A stretch of 64,000 bases of DNA from Vibrio rhizosphaerae (lineage in GTDB: Bacteria > Pseudomonadota > Gammaproteobacteria > Enterobacterales > Vibrionaceae). Shown piece by piece: positions 38,612 to 47,973 of the stretch (position 1 is the first letter of the stretch; each line of letters opens with the position of its first letter). The notes under the pieces were generated by a model. The model was given only the letters and a program-made list of their open reading frames with translations. It searched no databases and was not told the origin of the DNA. The stretch spans positions 2,914,001 through 2,978,000 of the forward strand of contig NZ_AP024903.1 in assembly GCF_024347095.1 (NCBI RefSeq), in the 5' to 3' direction. The translations under genes and the position numbers were made by a program.

Positions 38612-39204
38612 ACTTTGTACTCCAGCACCATCACCGTCATATCATCATGTGGTTTGCCGAACTGTTCGACTAAAAATGAAGCAAACTGGGGGAGCGGACG
38701 ATACTGAGCATAATGGCACAGTCTTAGATCTAAATTTTCCTTAATCCCATCCGTGGTGAATAAGAAACGTTCATTGTTGCCAAATGAACCTTGAAATAGG
38801 TTCAGGGTCGGGATCATCTCGCCGACTACTCCCGGCTGCGCAAAATAAGAAATCCAGTCATCACCACACTTTCTCATCAACGTATTACCGACCCCGACGC
38901 CTTGAAAACATCGCGTCTGAACATTAAAAAAGACCAATGTCACCGCCGCCCCCAAACGGCCGCGAAAATAGTCATGCATCAGCTCAAGTTGCTGTGGAAG
39001 ATCATCGTGTATCCGGGCATCAAAACAACTATCGAGATAACCTTCCATCTCACGGGCCAAACGAGCAGCGTCTGGCCCATGTCCTAACACATCAATAATC
39101 GCAACCATCAAACCGGCATCATTTTCTCGCACCAGCAGACCATCACCGGATTCAGACTCGCCAAAACAGGGAATACAGCGAGAAAACCATTCAAACGGCA
39201 TCAT
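38608..39204 (-). CDS. rsbX: RsbX-type PP2C phosphatase
   Basis: The product is 198 residues of the SpoIIE/RsbX phosphatase type. Metal-binding aspartates are seen in IIDVLGHGPDA and in the C-terminal KPHDDMTVMVLE block. RsbX removes phosphate from the RsbR and RsbS scaffold and resets the stressosome. It overlaps rsbT by 14 bp and the hybrid kinase by 4 bp. Confidence 0.88.
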   Translation of the reverse strand: MMPFEWFSRCIPCFGESESGDGLLVRENDAGLMVAIIDVLGHGPDAARLAREMEGYLDSCFDARIHDDLPQQLELMHDYFRGRLGAAVTLVFFNVQTRCFQGVGVGNTLMRKCGDDWISYFAQPGVVGEMIPTLNLFQGSFGNNERFLFTTDGIKENLDLRLCHYAQYRPLPQFASFLVEQFGKPHDDMTVMVLEYKV

Positions 39205-39655
39205 CTTCCCCCCATTTGATCACACTCACGGTCGTCCCGCATTGCTTTGTGCCAGACGCTTCTGTGAATGATTGGATCTCAAACTGATCGACCATTCTTT
39301 GCACACCGGGTAGTCCCATCCCTAACGATCCGCCGGTTGAAAAATGCTCCGCCATAGCCTGCTCAATGTTAGCAATCCCCGGCCCAAAATCCCGGGCGAT
39401 CACTTGTATCCCATGTTTCGTTACACGTCCGCAAGCACGCTGCATTTCAGCCAGCTCAATGCGGCCACTGCCGGCATACTTGACAATATTGGTTGCCAGC
39501 TCAGAAACAATTGTGGCAATTTCACTCGTTGCGGTCGGAGAAAAATCGAGCTGTTGAGCAAAGGTAAAGACCCCCAACACAGCGCTCATAACATCTGAGT
39601 CACTGCAAATATGATAGGCATTCCCCAATGCCTTAACCGAGACTTGCTCATCCAT
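39191..39655 (-). CDS. rsbT: RsbT-type serine/threonine switch kinase
   Basis: The product is 154 residues of the GHKL serine kinase type. The N-box SELATNIVKYAG, RDFGPGI and the GGSLGMGLPGV lid are present. RsbT is held by the RsbR-RsbS complex and phosphorylates it on stress, then leaves to activate a downstream partner. Here the likely partner is the hybrid kinase, not RsbU, because no RsbU gene is present. It overlaps rsbS by 8 bp. Confidence 0.9.
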   Translation of the reverse strand: MDEQVSVKALGNAYHICSDSDVMSAVLGVFTFAQQLDFSPTATSEIATIVSELATNIVKYAGSGRIELAEMQRACGRVTKHGIQVIARDFGPGIANIEQAMAEHFSTGGSLGMGLPGVQRMVDQFEIQSFTEASGTKQCGTTVSVIKWGEDDAV

Positions 39656-40022
39656 TGCCCTGCTCCCGTTGCTCTCGGAGCAACTTCAGCCCTTGGTCCA
39701 GATCAGCAGCACAATATAACGCGGAGGTATCAACGCCTAAGCTCATCAGTCCCATCACAATGCCGGGCCTGAAACCGACAAAAATACACTGCCGTCCCAT
39801 CACCTGAACATTCAGAGCAATCTGAATCAACGCTTCAATATCTTGCCGATCCAACGTTTTTACATCGGACATGTCGATCAACACACCCCGGATATAATTT
39901 TCAGAAATCTGGCTCAAAAGTTCATTGCAAAAATCGGTCAGAAGATCAGCCGAAAGATCGGTCTGAATCGAAGCCACAAGAGCATGCTTAAGCTGACTAA
40001 TCGCAATCGATTCACGCATCAT
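39648..40022 (-). CDS. rsbS: RsbS-type STAS scaffold protein
   Basis: The product is 124 residues, a single STAS domain. With RsbR it builds the stressosome core that holds RsbT. In Bacillus subtilis RsbS is phosphorylated on Ser59 in an IDSF context; here the aligned segment reads KTLDRQDIEA, placing Arg at residue 59. The typical GFRPGIVMGLMSLG block near the C-terminus is kept. AGGAG precedes the start. It follows rsbR after 12 bp. Confidence 0.88.
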   Translation of the reverse strand: MMRESIAISQLKHALVASIQTDLSADLLTDFCNELLSQISENYIRGVLIDMSDVKTLDRQDIEALIQIALNVQVMGRQCIFVGFRPGIVMGLMSLGVDTSALYCAADLDQGLKLLREQREQGNG

Positions 40023-40034
40023 TGCGCTCCTGAA

Positions 40035-40952
40035 TTATTCCGAAAACTGATTCAGCGACGTGACATTGAGGCCAACCATTTGAAACGCGTATTCAAGCGC
40101 ATCTCTGAGTGTCGCATTGGCTTGGACCTCACCGACATTGATTCCCAGTTGAACCATCGTTTGGGCAATTGAAGGCGATACACCGGATACCAGGCAAGTG
40201 CACCCCATTAACTTGGTGGCTTTGGTAATTTTAATGAAGTGGTTGGCAACGGCGGTATCCACAACCGCCACCCCGGAAATATCCATAATGAAAATCTTAG
40301 CCCGATTGACGGAAATCTTATTCAAAACCGCCGCCATAATATCCTGAGCGCGCTTGGAATCGATGATCCCCACCAGCGGCAGCATCAGAATATCCTGCCA
40401 AATCATAGTGACCGGTGTTGACATTGCCAGTAGCGCCTTACTCTGTTCGGAAAAGCGTTTATTAATCAGGCGGGAATATGTTTCAACGACAATCGTCGTA
40501 TCCATATGAAGTAACTTCATAAATGCGGTGACATAGGCGTTATAATCCTCAGTCTCCATCGAATCATCGTACAACTGCTGCGTAAAAATCAGCATCGACG
40601 TATTCATACCGGCAAAATAGATTGGTAGCGGTAAGCCAACGCGGGCATGAACTTCCCCGACATCCCGGCGCTCCTGAACATAATTGTTATCAATGTTGGC
40701 TTTAAAAAATGCAGTCCAGTAGCGGATCTGAGAATCCTGAACATAGCGTAATCGTCCGGGGTCTCCGAAAAACTGAGCATATTCCGGGAGCTTTTCCAAC
40801 CAGATATAAAAGTGTTTCACATACTCCCCCAGTTTCGGAATCATCATCTGACCGAACTGACGAATGAGATCTAAATCTTCCTCCGTGACATCATGTAAGC
40901 GCAGTAGTGATTGCGCATCTTTCATCTGTGTGATTTGAGTGTCTGGTGACAT
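40035..40952 (-). CDS. rsbR: RsbR-type sensor with globin domain
   Basis: From ATG 40952, preceded by GGGAG, the product is 305 residues; an upstream frame start at 41021 has no ribosome site. The N-terminus (about 15-165) is a sensor-globin-type domain, with H102 in RDVGEVHARVG as the likely haem ligand, so oxygen or another diatomic gas may be sensed. The C-terminus is a STAS domain with both phospho-acceptor threonines conserved: T233 (VVDTAVAN) and T265 (IAQTMVQLG). It is the first gene of the operon. A globin-type RsbR is known from Vibrio vulnificus. Confidence 0.9.
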   Translation of the reverse strand: MSPDTQITQMKDAQSLLRLHDVTEEDLDLIRQFGQMMIPKLGEYVKHFYIWLEKLPEYAQFFGDPGRLRYVQDSQIRYWTAFFKANIDNNYVQERRDVGEVHARVGLPLPIYFAGMNTSMLIFTQQLYDDSMETEDYNAYVTAFMKLLHMDTTIVVETYSRLINKRFSEQSKALLAMSTPVTMIWQDILMLPLVGIIDSKRAQDIMAAVLNKISVNRAKIFIMDISGVAVVDTAVANHFIKITKATKLMGCTCLVSGVSPSIAQTMVQLGINVGEVQANATLRDALEYAFQMVGLNVTSLNQFSE

Positions 40953-41349
40953 ACGTAAACTCCCTTGCTCATCAGTGGTTATCTCCTGCAGCACAGCCGT
41001 TGAGAACTGGCAGAAGCGCATGTACAGACTCTAATCATAGTCTATAAATTCACCGGATCATCACCAATGGTTCACAAGTCACCAAGAAACAGATGAAATA
41101 TATATAACTCATCCTACCAGACGATATTTATTGGATACCTTATCAAGTTAACCATTAATAACTCACACCTATATTTACATTTATATTAATAAAGTTAGGT
41201 GTATTTTTTAACCTCTCCCAATAAGAAAATTATTTCCATCAATTTACTGAACTTATGTATAGAAAACCTTCGATAAAAAATAACATCCTTGGTAAAATTT
41301 CTGCCGAAACAATAATGAAACATTATTTCAAAAACAAAGAGCGTCTATT
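40953..41349. other. Divergent promoter region between rsbR and the protease gene
   Basis: This AT-rich non-coding region must contain the promoters of the stressosome operon (minus) and of the M6 protease (plus). I see no gene, hairpin or recognisable operator. Confidence 0.4.
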
Positions 41350-43308
41350 ATGAAATTAAAAACAACCGTTGGCTTAATGAGCTTATTTTTTATTTGCCAA
41401 CCAGCTTTTTCGGCAATTCCTTATCATGGCTATCAGTATGATTACAAACAACCGAATGGGGATGTCATCACTCTCACACTCGAAGGGAACGATTATTATG
41501 CTGAGCAGCGGACACCTTCCGGCAAGCTTGTCATTTATGACAAACAGCTTGGCGGCCTCGCTTATGCAAAGGTTTCAGATGACGGTACAACCCTTGTTTC
41601 TAAAGGGGAACTGGTCACTCAAGCCAAAGAACAGCTTGAACAGAATCTGAGAAGCAGTCTTCATTCAACCATTCTTTCTCAGCATGAACAGCAAGCCGGT
41701 CTGTCCGCAAAAGCGAAAGAAAATTTGGCAGAAGAGAACCGTAAAAAATTATTACATGTTCCACAAGAAGCTAACAAAATAACCACATCTTTTGTGCAGA
41801 GTATGGCTTCATCCAGTGAAGTAACCGGTGATGTTCGTGGATTAACCATATTAATTGACTTCCCGGATGATCACCGTGAAATTGACCCGACAGAAGTTGA
41901 TAGCTTTTTAAATGATTTAAATTATAAAGGTTATGGAAATTTCCAGTCAATTCGTGGATATTTCCGCTCTGTTTCTGGTGGCAAACTGGATTATACCAAT
42001 ACAGTAACCTCTTATTATCGAGCGAAGCATAATAAATCTTATTATACCAATCCAAATATTGAGTTTGGTGTCCGTGCGCAAGAGTTAATCCATGAAGCTT
42101 TAGAGTGGTTGGAATATCAACAGGGCTTCGATTTCTCAACCTTAACCACAGACCGCTACGGTCGAATCAAAGGCCTGAATATATTCTATGCGGGTGATTC
42201 AAACAGTGCGTGGTCAACCGGTTTATGGCCTCACATGGGTGGCGTGAATCCACAATTTTGTGCTGATGGTGTCTGTACCAATGCCGCGCAAATGTCCGAT
42301 ATGGGTGACCGTTTATCAATCGGGACTTTCGCCCATGAATCAGGCCACTTGATTGCTGAATGGCCAGATTTGTATGACTATGACGGCAGCTCAAACGGCT
42401 CTGTGGCTCAATACGGCATCATGGGCTACGGTGCAACGAATCCTCGCTCAATGTACCACCCGGTTCCCCCAGTGGCACCGTTACGTGAACTGGCTGGCTG
42501 GGAAACAGTCGTCGAATTGAACCCGGCGGTCAATCCAAAGGCACCGACTGGGCGCATTACTGCGACATCAGGCAGCAACAAATCCTATAAGTGGACCAAC
42601 CCGAATAACCCGGCTGAAGCCTTCTACATGGAAGCTATCTATCAAAGCGGACAAAATACCGAACAACTGGGGAGCGGACTGGCGATCTGGCACGTCGATC
42701 CAAAAGGGAATAATTCTGATGAATGGCACCCTTATATCCAGATGGAACATGCCGATGGTAACCGTGATCCAGAATACTTGCGTAACCGGGGTGATGCCTA
42801 CGACGTTTATGGTCAATACGGTGAATTCTCTGCCATCTATCCGAATGACTGGAAGTCAAGAGGCACCAACTCACTCTGGTGGAATGGTCAGGATTCGGGC
42901 CTGAGTATCAGTGATATCTCACAACCGGCGCAAACCATCTCATTCTTACTCGCTGGGAATGGTGATAGTGGCGATAACGGTGACAACGGCAATGGTGAAC
43001 CAACCACGCAAACCAATGTGTACACCAACACCATCACCGAAGGCGCCCGTAATGCAGAACCGAATAATCAGGCATTCGCTTATCGTGGCGGCACCATCAC
43101 AGCTAAACTGGTCGGCCCCCGAGGCACAGACTTCGATCTGAGACTGGCACGCTGGGATGGCAGTAACTGGCGAGAAGTGGCGATTTCTGAAAACGAAGGC
43201 TCTAATGAGCAAATCACTTACCAAGCAGATGAAGCCTATTATTACTTTGAAGTTTACGCTTACAGCGGCTCAGGCCAATATAATTTGACCGTAACACTTG
43301 ATAAATAA
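41350..43308 (+). CDS. Secreted M6-family metalloprotease
   Basis: The product is 652 residues. A signal peptide (MKLKTTVGLMSLFFICQPAFSA) directs export. The zinc site is H329-E330-x-x-H333 in FAHESGHLIAEWPDLYD, the M6 (immune inhibitor A) pattern with a downstream Asp. After the catalytic region a Gly/Asp/Asn-rich linker leads to a C-terminal beta-sandwich of the pre-peptidase type (from about residue 555). Vibrio PrtV belongs to the same family but is longer. A terminator follows. Substrate unknown; likely extracellular protein degradation. Confidence 0.88.
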   Translation: MKLKTTVGLMSLFFICQPAFSAIPYHGYQYDYKQPNGDVITLTLEGNDYYAEQRTPSGKLVIYDKQLGGLAYAKVSDDGTTLVSKGELVTQAKEQLEQNLRSSLHSTILSQHEQQAGLSAKAKENLAEENRKKLLHVPQEANKITTSFVQSMASSSEVTGDVRGLTILIDFPDDHREIDPTEVDSFLNDLNYKGYGNFQSIRGYFRSVSGGKLDYTNTVTSYYRAKHNKSYYTNPNIEFGVRAQELIHEALEWLEYQQGFDFSTLTTDRYGRIKGLNIFYAGDSNSAWSTGLWPHMGGVNPQFCADGVCTNAAQMSDMGDRLSIGTFAHESGHLIAEWPDLYDYDGSSNGSVAQYGIMGYGATNPRSMYHPVPPVAPLRELAGWETVVELNPAVNPKAPTGRITATSGSNKSYKWTNPNNPAEAFYMEAIYQSGQNTEQLGSGLAIWHVDPKGNNSDEWHPYIQMEHADGNRDPEYLRNRGDAYDVYGQYGEFSAIYPNDWKSRGTNSLWWNGQDSGLSISDISQPAQTISFLLAGNGDSGDNGDNGNGEPTTQTNVYTNTITEGARNAEPNNQAFAYRGGTITAKLVGPRGTDFDLRLARWDGSNWREVAISENEGSNEQITYQADEAYYYFEVYAYSGSGQYNLTVTLDK

Positions 43309-43333
43309 GCGTTGCACGCAGTTGTTGTTATAT

Positions 43334-43366
43334 CCAAAACGCGGTGATCATCACCGCGTTTTTTTA
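43334..43366 (+). terminator. Terminator after the protease gene
   Basis: AAAACGCGGTGA pairs with TCACCGCGTTTT, followed by more T residues. Confidence 0.85.
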
Positions 43367-43508
43367 TTCACCGCGCAGCGGCTCTCCGTCCCATTGACTG
43401 AGTCTGTCAATCCCGCCTTCGCACAATGAATTGAATCAGCTATGCTCAAAGCTAGATAACGGCCGTTCAGTGCCGAACGACACAAACAACGCCAAACAAG
43501 GAAATGTG

Positions 43509-44021
43509 ATGAAAAAATTGCTGCTGATGTGGATGACTCTGACTTTAACCGGATGTCTCGGTATGCCAGAAAGGGTTGAGCCGGTTTCCAATTTTGATGT
43601 AAACCACTATCTGGGTAAGTGGTACGAAATTGCCCGTTTAGATCATTCGTTTGAAGCTGGCCTCACCCATGTTACCGCAGAATATACGCCCAGAGATGAT
43701 GGTGGAATAACGGTGCGCAATCGCGGCTTTTCGGCCAGTGAAAAACAGTGGGAAGAAGCGCGGGGCAAAGCCTATTTTGTCAACAGTGATTCAGAAGGCT
43801 ATTTAAAAGTTTCCTTCTTTGGCCCGTTTTACGGCTCCTACGTGATCTTTGCGCTCGATGATGACTATCGTTATGCCTTTATCTCCGGCCCGGACACTGA
43901 CTACCTGTGGCTATTAGCCCGCACCCCAACCGTTGAACAGCCGGTCATCGACCAGTTTATCCGTATGGCAAAAGAACGGGGATTCGATACCGATCGTTTG
44001 ATTTTTGTTGACCAAAAATAG
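43509..44021 (+). CDS. blc: Outer-membrane lipocalin (Blc-type lipoprotein)
   Basis: From ATG 43509, preceded by AGGAAATG, the product is 170 residues; a longer frame begins at 43431. The signal peptide ends in the lipobox LTGC, so the mature protein is a lipoprotein. The lipocalin signature NHYLGKWYEIARLDHSFE and the later GPDTDYLWLLARTP are typical of bacterial Blc, which binds lysophospholipids or fatty acids at the outer membrane under stress. Confidence 0.92.
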   Translation: MKKLLLMWMTLTLTGCLGMPERVEPVSNFDVNHYLGKWYEIARLDHSFEAGLTHVTAEYTPRDDGGITVRNRGFSASEKQWEEARGKAYFVNSDSEGYLKVSFFGPFYGSYVIFALDDDYRYAFISGPDTDYLWLLARTPTVEQPVIDQFIRMAKERGFDTDRLIFVDQK

Positions 44022-44133
44022 ATGACGATTGGCAAAACGGGGAAAACATCATCCAAATCCGGCACTCACGGCAGGATGAAGCACTGATGCACACGATCAT
44101 TGACGGTTCCGAACGCTGACGTTTACCGCAGGC

Positions 44134-44712
44134 TTAGATTGTTGCTTTGAGACTGCCGTATTTCTTACGATATTGAGAGGGAGACAGGCGATACTTTTCA
44201 AGAAAACACGCATTAAATTGCCTGAGGCTGCCATAACCGGCCTGAAAAGCAATACTCGAAATTTTAAGATCCGTGTTATCCAACATACGCTTCGCTTTTT
44301 GCAGCCGCTTGGTTCGGGCAACCTGAACCGGACTGGCACCCACATGTTGTTGAAACAAACGTGACAGGTGCCGACTTCCGACGCCTAAACGAGCCGCAAA
44401 GACTGCCACACTGGTCCCGTCAAGTGCGCCTTCATCAATCAGGCGCATCGCCCGTTTCACCGTTGTCAGCGTGCCATTCCATGCCGGAGAAAACGGTGCG
44501 GTTTCAGGTCTGCACCTTAAGCAAGGTCGATAGCCGGCGGCTTCAGCAGCAGATGCAGTCTGAAAATAAGTCACATTTTTAGATAACGGCTGACGAACGG
44601 GACAAACAGTGCGGCAGTAGATCTTTGAAGTGATCACGGCAACGAAAAACACCCCGTCATATTGCGGGTCTCGCTCTAGTCTCGCTTTATCACACGTCGC
44701 AAAGTCTAACAT
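44134..44712 (-). CDS. AdaA-like methyl-sensing AraC-type regulator
   Basis: The product is 192 residues. The N-terminal Ada zinc domain has four Cys (CRTVCP and CLRCRPE) where one Cys accepts methyl groups from DNA methylphosphotriesters. The C-terminus is an AraC helix-turn-helix (VAVFAARLGVGSRHLSRLFQ and ISSIAFQAGYGSLRQFNACF). The O6-methylguanine methyltransferase or AlkA domain that often follows is absent, so this is the short AdaA form. It probably activates alkylation repair genes. Confidence 0.85.
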   Translation of the reverse strand: MLDFATCDKARLERDPQYDGVFFVAVITSKIYCRTVCPVRQPLSKNVTYFQTASAAEAAGYRPCLRCRPETAPFSPAWNGTLTTVKRAMRLIDEGALDGTSVAVFAARLGVGSRHLSRLFQQHVGASPVQVARTKRLQKAKRMLDNTDLKISSIAFQAGYGSLRQFNACFLEKYRLSPSQYRKKYGSLKATI

Positions 44713-44946
44713 TTCAAATCTTTATCGCATCAGTCTTCGGGGATGAATGCCTTCAGTATACCGGACTTTTCACCATCGAGAATAAAACCTTAACCATTCA
44801 TGATACGCAATCATCTTGATGTTGCCTCAGCCTGCGGGCGGGTCCACATGAGAAATCAAGGTCCGAATTCCGCGAGTAAAACAGACTCTAGCCCCATAAG
44901 ATCAATGCCCTCCCCCTCCCTCCACACACACATGCGAGGCATTTTC

Positions 44947-45846
44947 ATGTACAGACACGATCACCAGAAGTTAGCGATACTCGCCGTCACAATTTCAGGA
45001 CTTATTTGGGGCATCCTTTGGATGCCTTTACGGGCACTCAACCATGATGGGATCAGTGGGCAATGGAGTGTGGTTTTATTCTATGTTGCACCATTCATGC
45101 TCTTGTTCCCGGTTTATTTATTCCGACTGCGGCAACTACTCCAAGGCGGATTATCACTCCATTTGCCAAGTCTGCTGGCAGCATCAGGACTGGTACTCTA
45201 CGCGGAATCCCTGATCCACACTCAGGTCATCAACGCAATGCTGTTATATTATTTAACGCCGTTGTGGAGCACATTACTTGCCCGATATTTCTTACGCGAA
45301 CATATTGGTCTTGATCGCTGGATCACCATGGTCTTAGCCTTTCTCGGCTTATTGGTTATCTTCAAAATCGACTCGGGAATCCCATTCCCCCAAAATATCG
45401 GGGACTGGATGGGGCTTGCTTCAGGGATTATATGGGCTCTGGCGGCAGTATCGATAAAGAAGACGGATACCGTCAACACTATAAATACCACACTTTGCTA
45501 TTTTTTCTGGGGCAGTCTGATGGCCTTAGCACTGACACAGCTCCCTATAAAGGGCCATCAGGACATCCCCGCATGGAAAGCCGTTTATGACGGATTCACT
45601 GACTTGCTTCCGGTTGCCTTACTATTAATTATTCCCCCGGCAATGGCCGTGTTGTGGGGCGCCTCAATCTTAAGTCCGGGAATACTTGGTATTTTATTTA
45701 TGACCGAAATCAGCACCGGTTCAATCAGTGCCGCAATTTGGTCACATGAGCCATTCGGACTCCGTGAAATTCTGGGAATTACCTTTATTTCTTTAGCCGG
45801 ACTCTGGGAGCCATTGCGTAACCGACAATCATTGGCAGATAATTAG
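44947..45846 (+). CDS. EamA-family (DMT) transporter
   Basis: From ATG 44947, preceded by GAGG, the product is 299 residues; upstream in-frame ATGs at 44800 and 44932 are less likely. About ten hydrophobic helices and two EamA halves are visible, starting ITGL-like at AVTISGLIWGILWMPLRAL. These proteins export or import small metabolites; the substrate cannot be predicted. The WYL regulator gene follows after 25 bp and may control it. Confidence 0.82.
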   Translation: MYRHDHQKLAILAVTISGLIWGILWMPLRALNHDGISGQWSVVLFYVAPFMLLFPVYLFRLRQLLQGGLSLHLPSLLAASGLVLYAESLIHTQVINAMLLYYLTPLWSTLLARYFLREHIGLDRWITMVLAFLGLLVIFKIDSGIPFPQNIGDWMGLASGIIWALAAVSIKKTDTVNTINTTLCYFFWGSLMALALTQLPIKGHQDIPAWKAVYDGFTDLLPVALLLIIPPAMAVLWGASILSPGILGILFMTEISTGSISAAIWSHEPFGLREILGITFISLAGLWEPLRNRQSLADN

Positions 45847-45871
45847 CCCCTCACGACACACAGGCCCGAGT

Positions 45872-46579
45872 ATGCGCAAATCAGACCGACTTTTTCAACT
45901 GACAAATATGCTCCGTAAACACCAGCCCATGACCGCCAAACAATTGGCAGAAAAGTTACTGGTGTCTGAAAGAACCGTTTATCGCTATATCGATGACTTA
46001 TCGTTATCAGGTATCCCGATTTATGGCGAGCCGGGAGTCGGATACCGATTATCAGCCGGATTCGAGTTACCGCCATTGCAATTATCACCGGGAGAGTTAG
46101 AAGCACTGATCACTGGCGTCAGTTTTATCGCATCTTTAACAGGAAAGAATCTTGCGGCTTCAGCGCAGTCTCTGCTGTCAAAAATCGAGGCGGCGCGGCC
46201 CAGTGAATTGCGCCAGACCACAGGTCAGGATCGTGTTGTGAGGGTTCCTGCCAATCACCGAGAAACAAAGGCGTATCAAATCTGGGAGAAAATCCATGTG
46301 GCTATTGCAGAAAAGCGCTGGATCAATATCGCCTATCACTCACTTTCAGAGGTCATCACAGAGAGAACAGTCTTCCCTTTAGGGTTATTTTATTGGGGCG
46401 GTAAATGGACGTTAGGCGCTTGGTGTGACATGCGCGGCGACTATCGCGACTTTAGAATTGACCGCATCGCTCAATTAGAGCGGTGCGACAATGAGCCTTC
46501 TCTGCCTGATTTTGTTGCTTTGTCGGCATACATCGAATTGAAAGATTCGCCTGAATTGAAAAATATCCATATTGACTGA
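45872..46579 (+). CDS. YafY-type WYL-domain regulator
   Basis: The product is 235 residues. The N-terminal helix-turn-helix (MTAKQLAEKLLVSERTVYRY) is followed by a WYL domain (about 135-215), with IAYHSLSE and FPLGLFYWGGKWTLGAWC. WYL domains bind ligands, often nucleic acid or nucleotides. It may regulate the small gene downstream or the transporter upstream. Confidence 0.85.
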   Translation: MRKSDRLFQLTNMLRKHQPMTAKQLAEKLLVSERTVYRYIDDLSLSGIPIYGEPGVGYRLSAGFELPPLQLSPGELEALITGVSFIASLTGKNLAASAQSLLSKIEAARPSELRQTTGQDRVVRVPANHRETKAYQIWEKIHVAIAEKRWINIAYHSLSEVITERTVFPLGLFYWGGKWTLGAWCDMRGDYRDFRIDRIAQLERCDNEPSLPDFVALSAYIELKDSPELKNIHID

Positions 46580-46634
46580 CACAATGGTGTCAGTAGCAAA
46601 GCCTTAGACTCATAATTCAATTCATCACTAAGGC

Positions 46635-46961
46635 ATGAACATGATAAAGAACAATCACATTGATAACATTGGCGGTATGGAATTTGCGACCTTCAGACTC
46701 AAAGAAGGGGTAACAGAAACCACACTAGTCGAACTGTCACACAAAGTAGAACAAGAATTTCTGCGCCGGCAAGATGAACTCGTGCTCCATTTTCTGGTTC
46801 GGGGGAAAGATGAGATGTATGCTGATGTCGCGCTTGCAACATCACAAGAAAAGGCCGAGGCCTATTGCCAGCAGTGGTTAAGTCATCCCGTGGCGCTCGA
46901 ATACCTGGAACTGATCGATGAAACGTCGGTAGACATGACGTTCTGGACCAGAATTAACTAG
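46635..46961 (+). CDS. Small protein, possible ferredoxin-like (ABM-type) fold
   Basis: The product is 108 residues; ATG 46641 is an alternative start with AAGG at better spacing. The pattern of MEFATFRLKEGVTETTLVEL and FLVRGKDEMYADVALATS resembles small antibiotic-monooxygenase-like or stress-responsive barrel proteins. It follows the WYL regulator gene. The MITE-like element at 46960 overlaps its stop codon, so its C-terminus may have been changed. Function unknown. Confidence 0.6.
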   Translation: MNMIKNNHIDNIGGMEFATFRLKEGVTETTLVELSHKVEQEFLRRQDELVLHFLVRGKDEMYADVALATSQEKAEAYCQQWLSHPVALEYLELIDETSVDMTFWTRIN

Positions 46962-47225
46962 GGGTTGTTGACCTTTCGTGGTTGAATTTTGTTCAATCTG
47001 AACGGGTATTGATCGCGGCGCGGGGCATGCCGCTTAGCTATCCTAAGCAAATGACCCGCAACAAAGAGCAAGACACGTTCAGATGAACCCTCTGGGCAGC
47101 ATTTGTCGCTCATTTATCCAGCGTTAGGTCATGGTTCATGTAGGTCGCTACACTTCACATGACCTGCCTTGACTAAATGCACGACAAATTGCTGCAAAAA
47201 ACATCACGAAAGATCAACAGCCCCT
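46960..47225. repeat. MITE-like palindromic element
   Basis: The element is 266 bp with terminal inverted repeats of 21 bp and two mismatches: AGGGGTTGTTGACCTTTCGTG at 46960-46980 pairs with the reverse complement at 47205-47225. A second inner pair, GCAGCATTTGTCG and CGACAAATTGCTGC, and GGTCATG/CATGACC can fold into a long stem. It has no coding capacity. It resembles small non-autonomous transposable repeats of vibrios. It overlaps the stop codon of the gene at 46635. Confidence 0.6.
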
Positions 47226-47345
47226 AAAAGTCCGAACAACAAACACAACCGTGACCGCTTTTTAGCCTCGCGCTTTTAAGCGGTTACCTATCCGTTGAAT
47301 GACCGTCAAGTCACGGACATCAATGAAGGAGAACCGGCAGAAAAA

Positions 47346-47845
47346 ATGGACGTTCAGCTGCTAAAAATCGCCAAGAAGAGCGTAAAATCCTTGAAAATCT
47401 GTTTTTCTATTATATCTACGATATGTCTGAGTACATGAAATGGAACCCCGACCAAGACGGCAAATTCAGCTACAACCCGTCGATGTTTGACCCGTACTGG
47501 GAACAAAAAGATCACGTCCCATACTTTATCGAGGTAGACAGTGAACTGGCAGGGTTTGTTTTGATTCACCGTTATCCGAGTGATCCATCCCGCTATGATG
47601 TGGCTCAGTTTTTTGTCCTGCGTAAATTTAAAGGTCAGGGGGTCGGTAGACAAGCACTCGCGCAAGTCGTCAAGGCTTTTCCCGGTAAGTGGCAAATTCG
47701 CGTACTGCAGGAAAATTCAGGTGCACTATGTTTTTGGCAGTCTGCGGTCTCTGATATTGTCGGCGAGCGTTACCAGTTATCCCAAGCCAATGACGTGGAT
47801 CTGCTCATGCACTTTATTTATTTTGAGACAGATGATAAATATTGA
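47346..47845 (+). pseudogene. GNAT acetyltransferase gene with a frameshift near its start
   Basis: ATG 47346, preceded by GAAGGAGAA, starts MDVQLLKIA, a normal N-terminus of this family. The frame then runs off, while the next frame encodes RQEERKILENLFFYYIYDMS and continues as a good GNAT protein to 47845, with the acetyl-CoA motif FKGQGVGRQALAQ. One base seems to be missing at about 47370. The next in-frame ATG (47423) would leave out the first strand and helix of the fold. It is either a mutated gene or a sequencing error. Substrate unknown. Confidence 0.75.
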
Positions 47846-47973
47846 AAAATTCGAGCTGTTTTTATGAGCGCTCATACCTCTTTTAACCTCATTCGATTCA
47901 GGACTTGTCCATCATTTAGGGCAACGTTAAAGTAAGTCACTATCTGATAATTCATAATATGGGAGAAAGAGAA

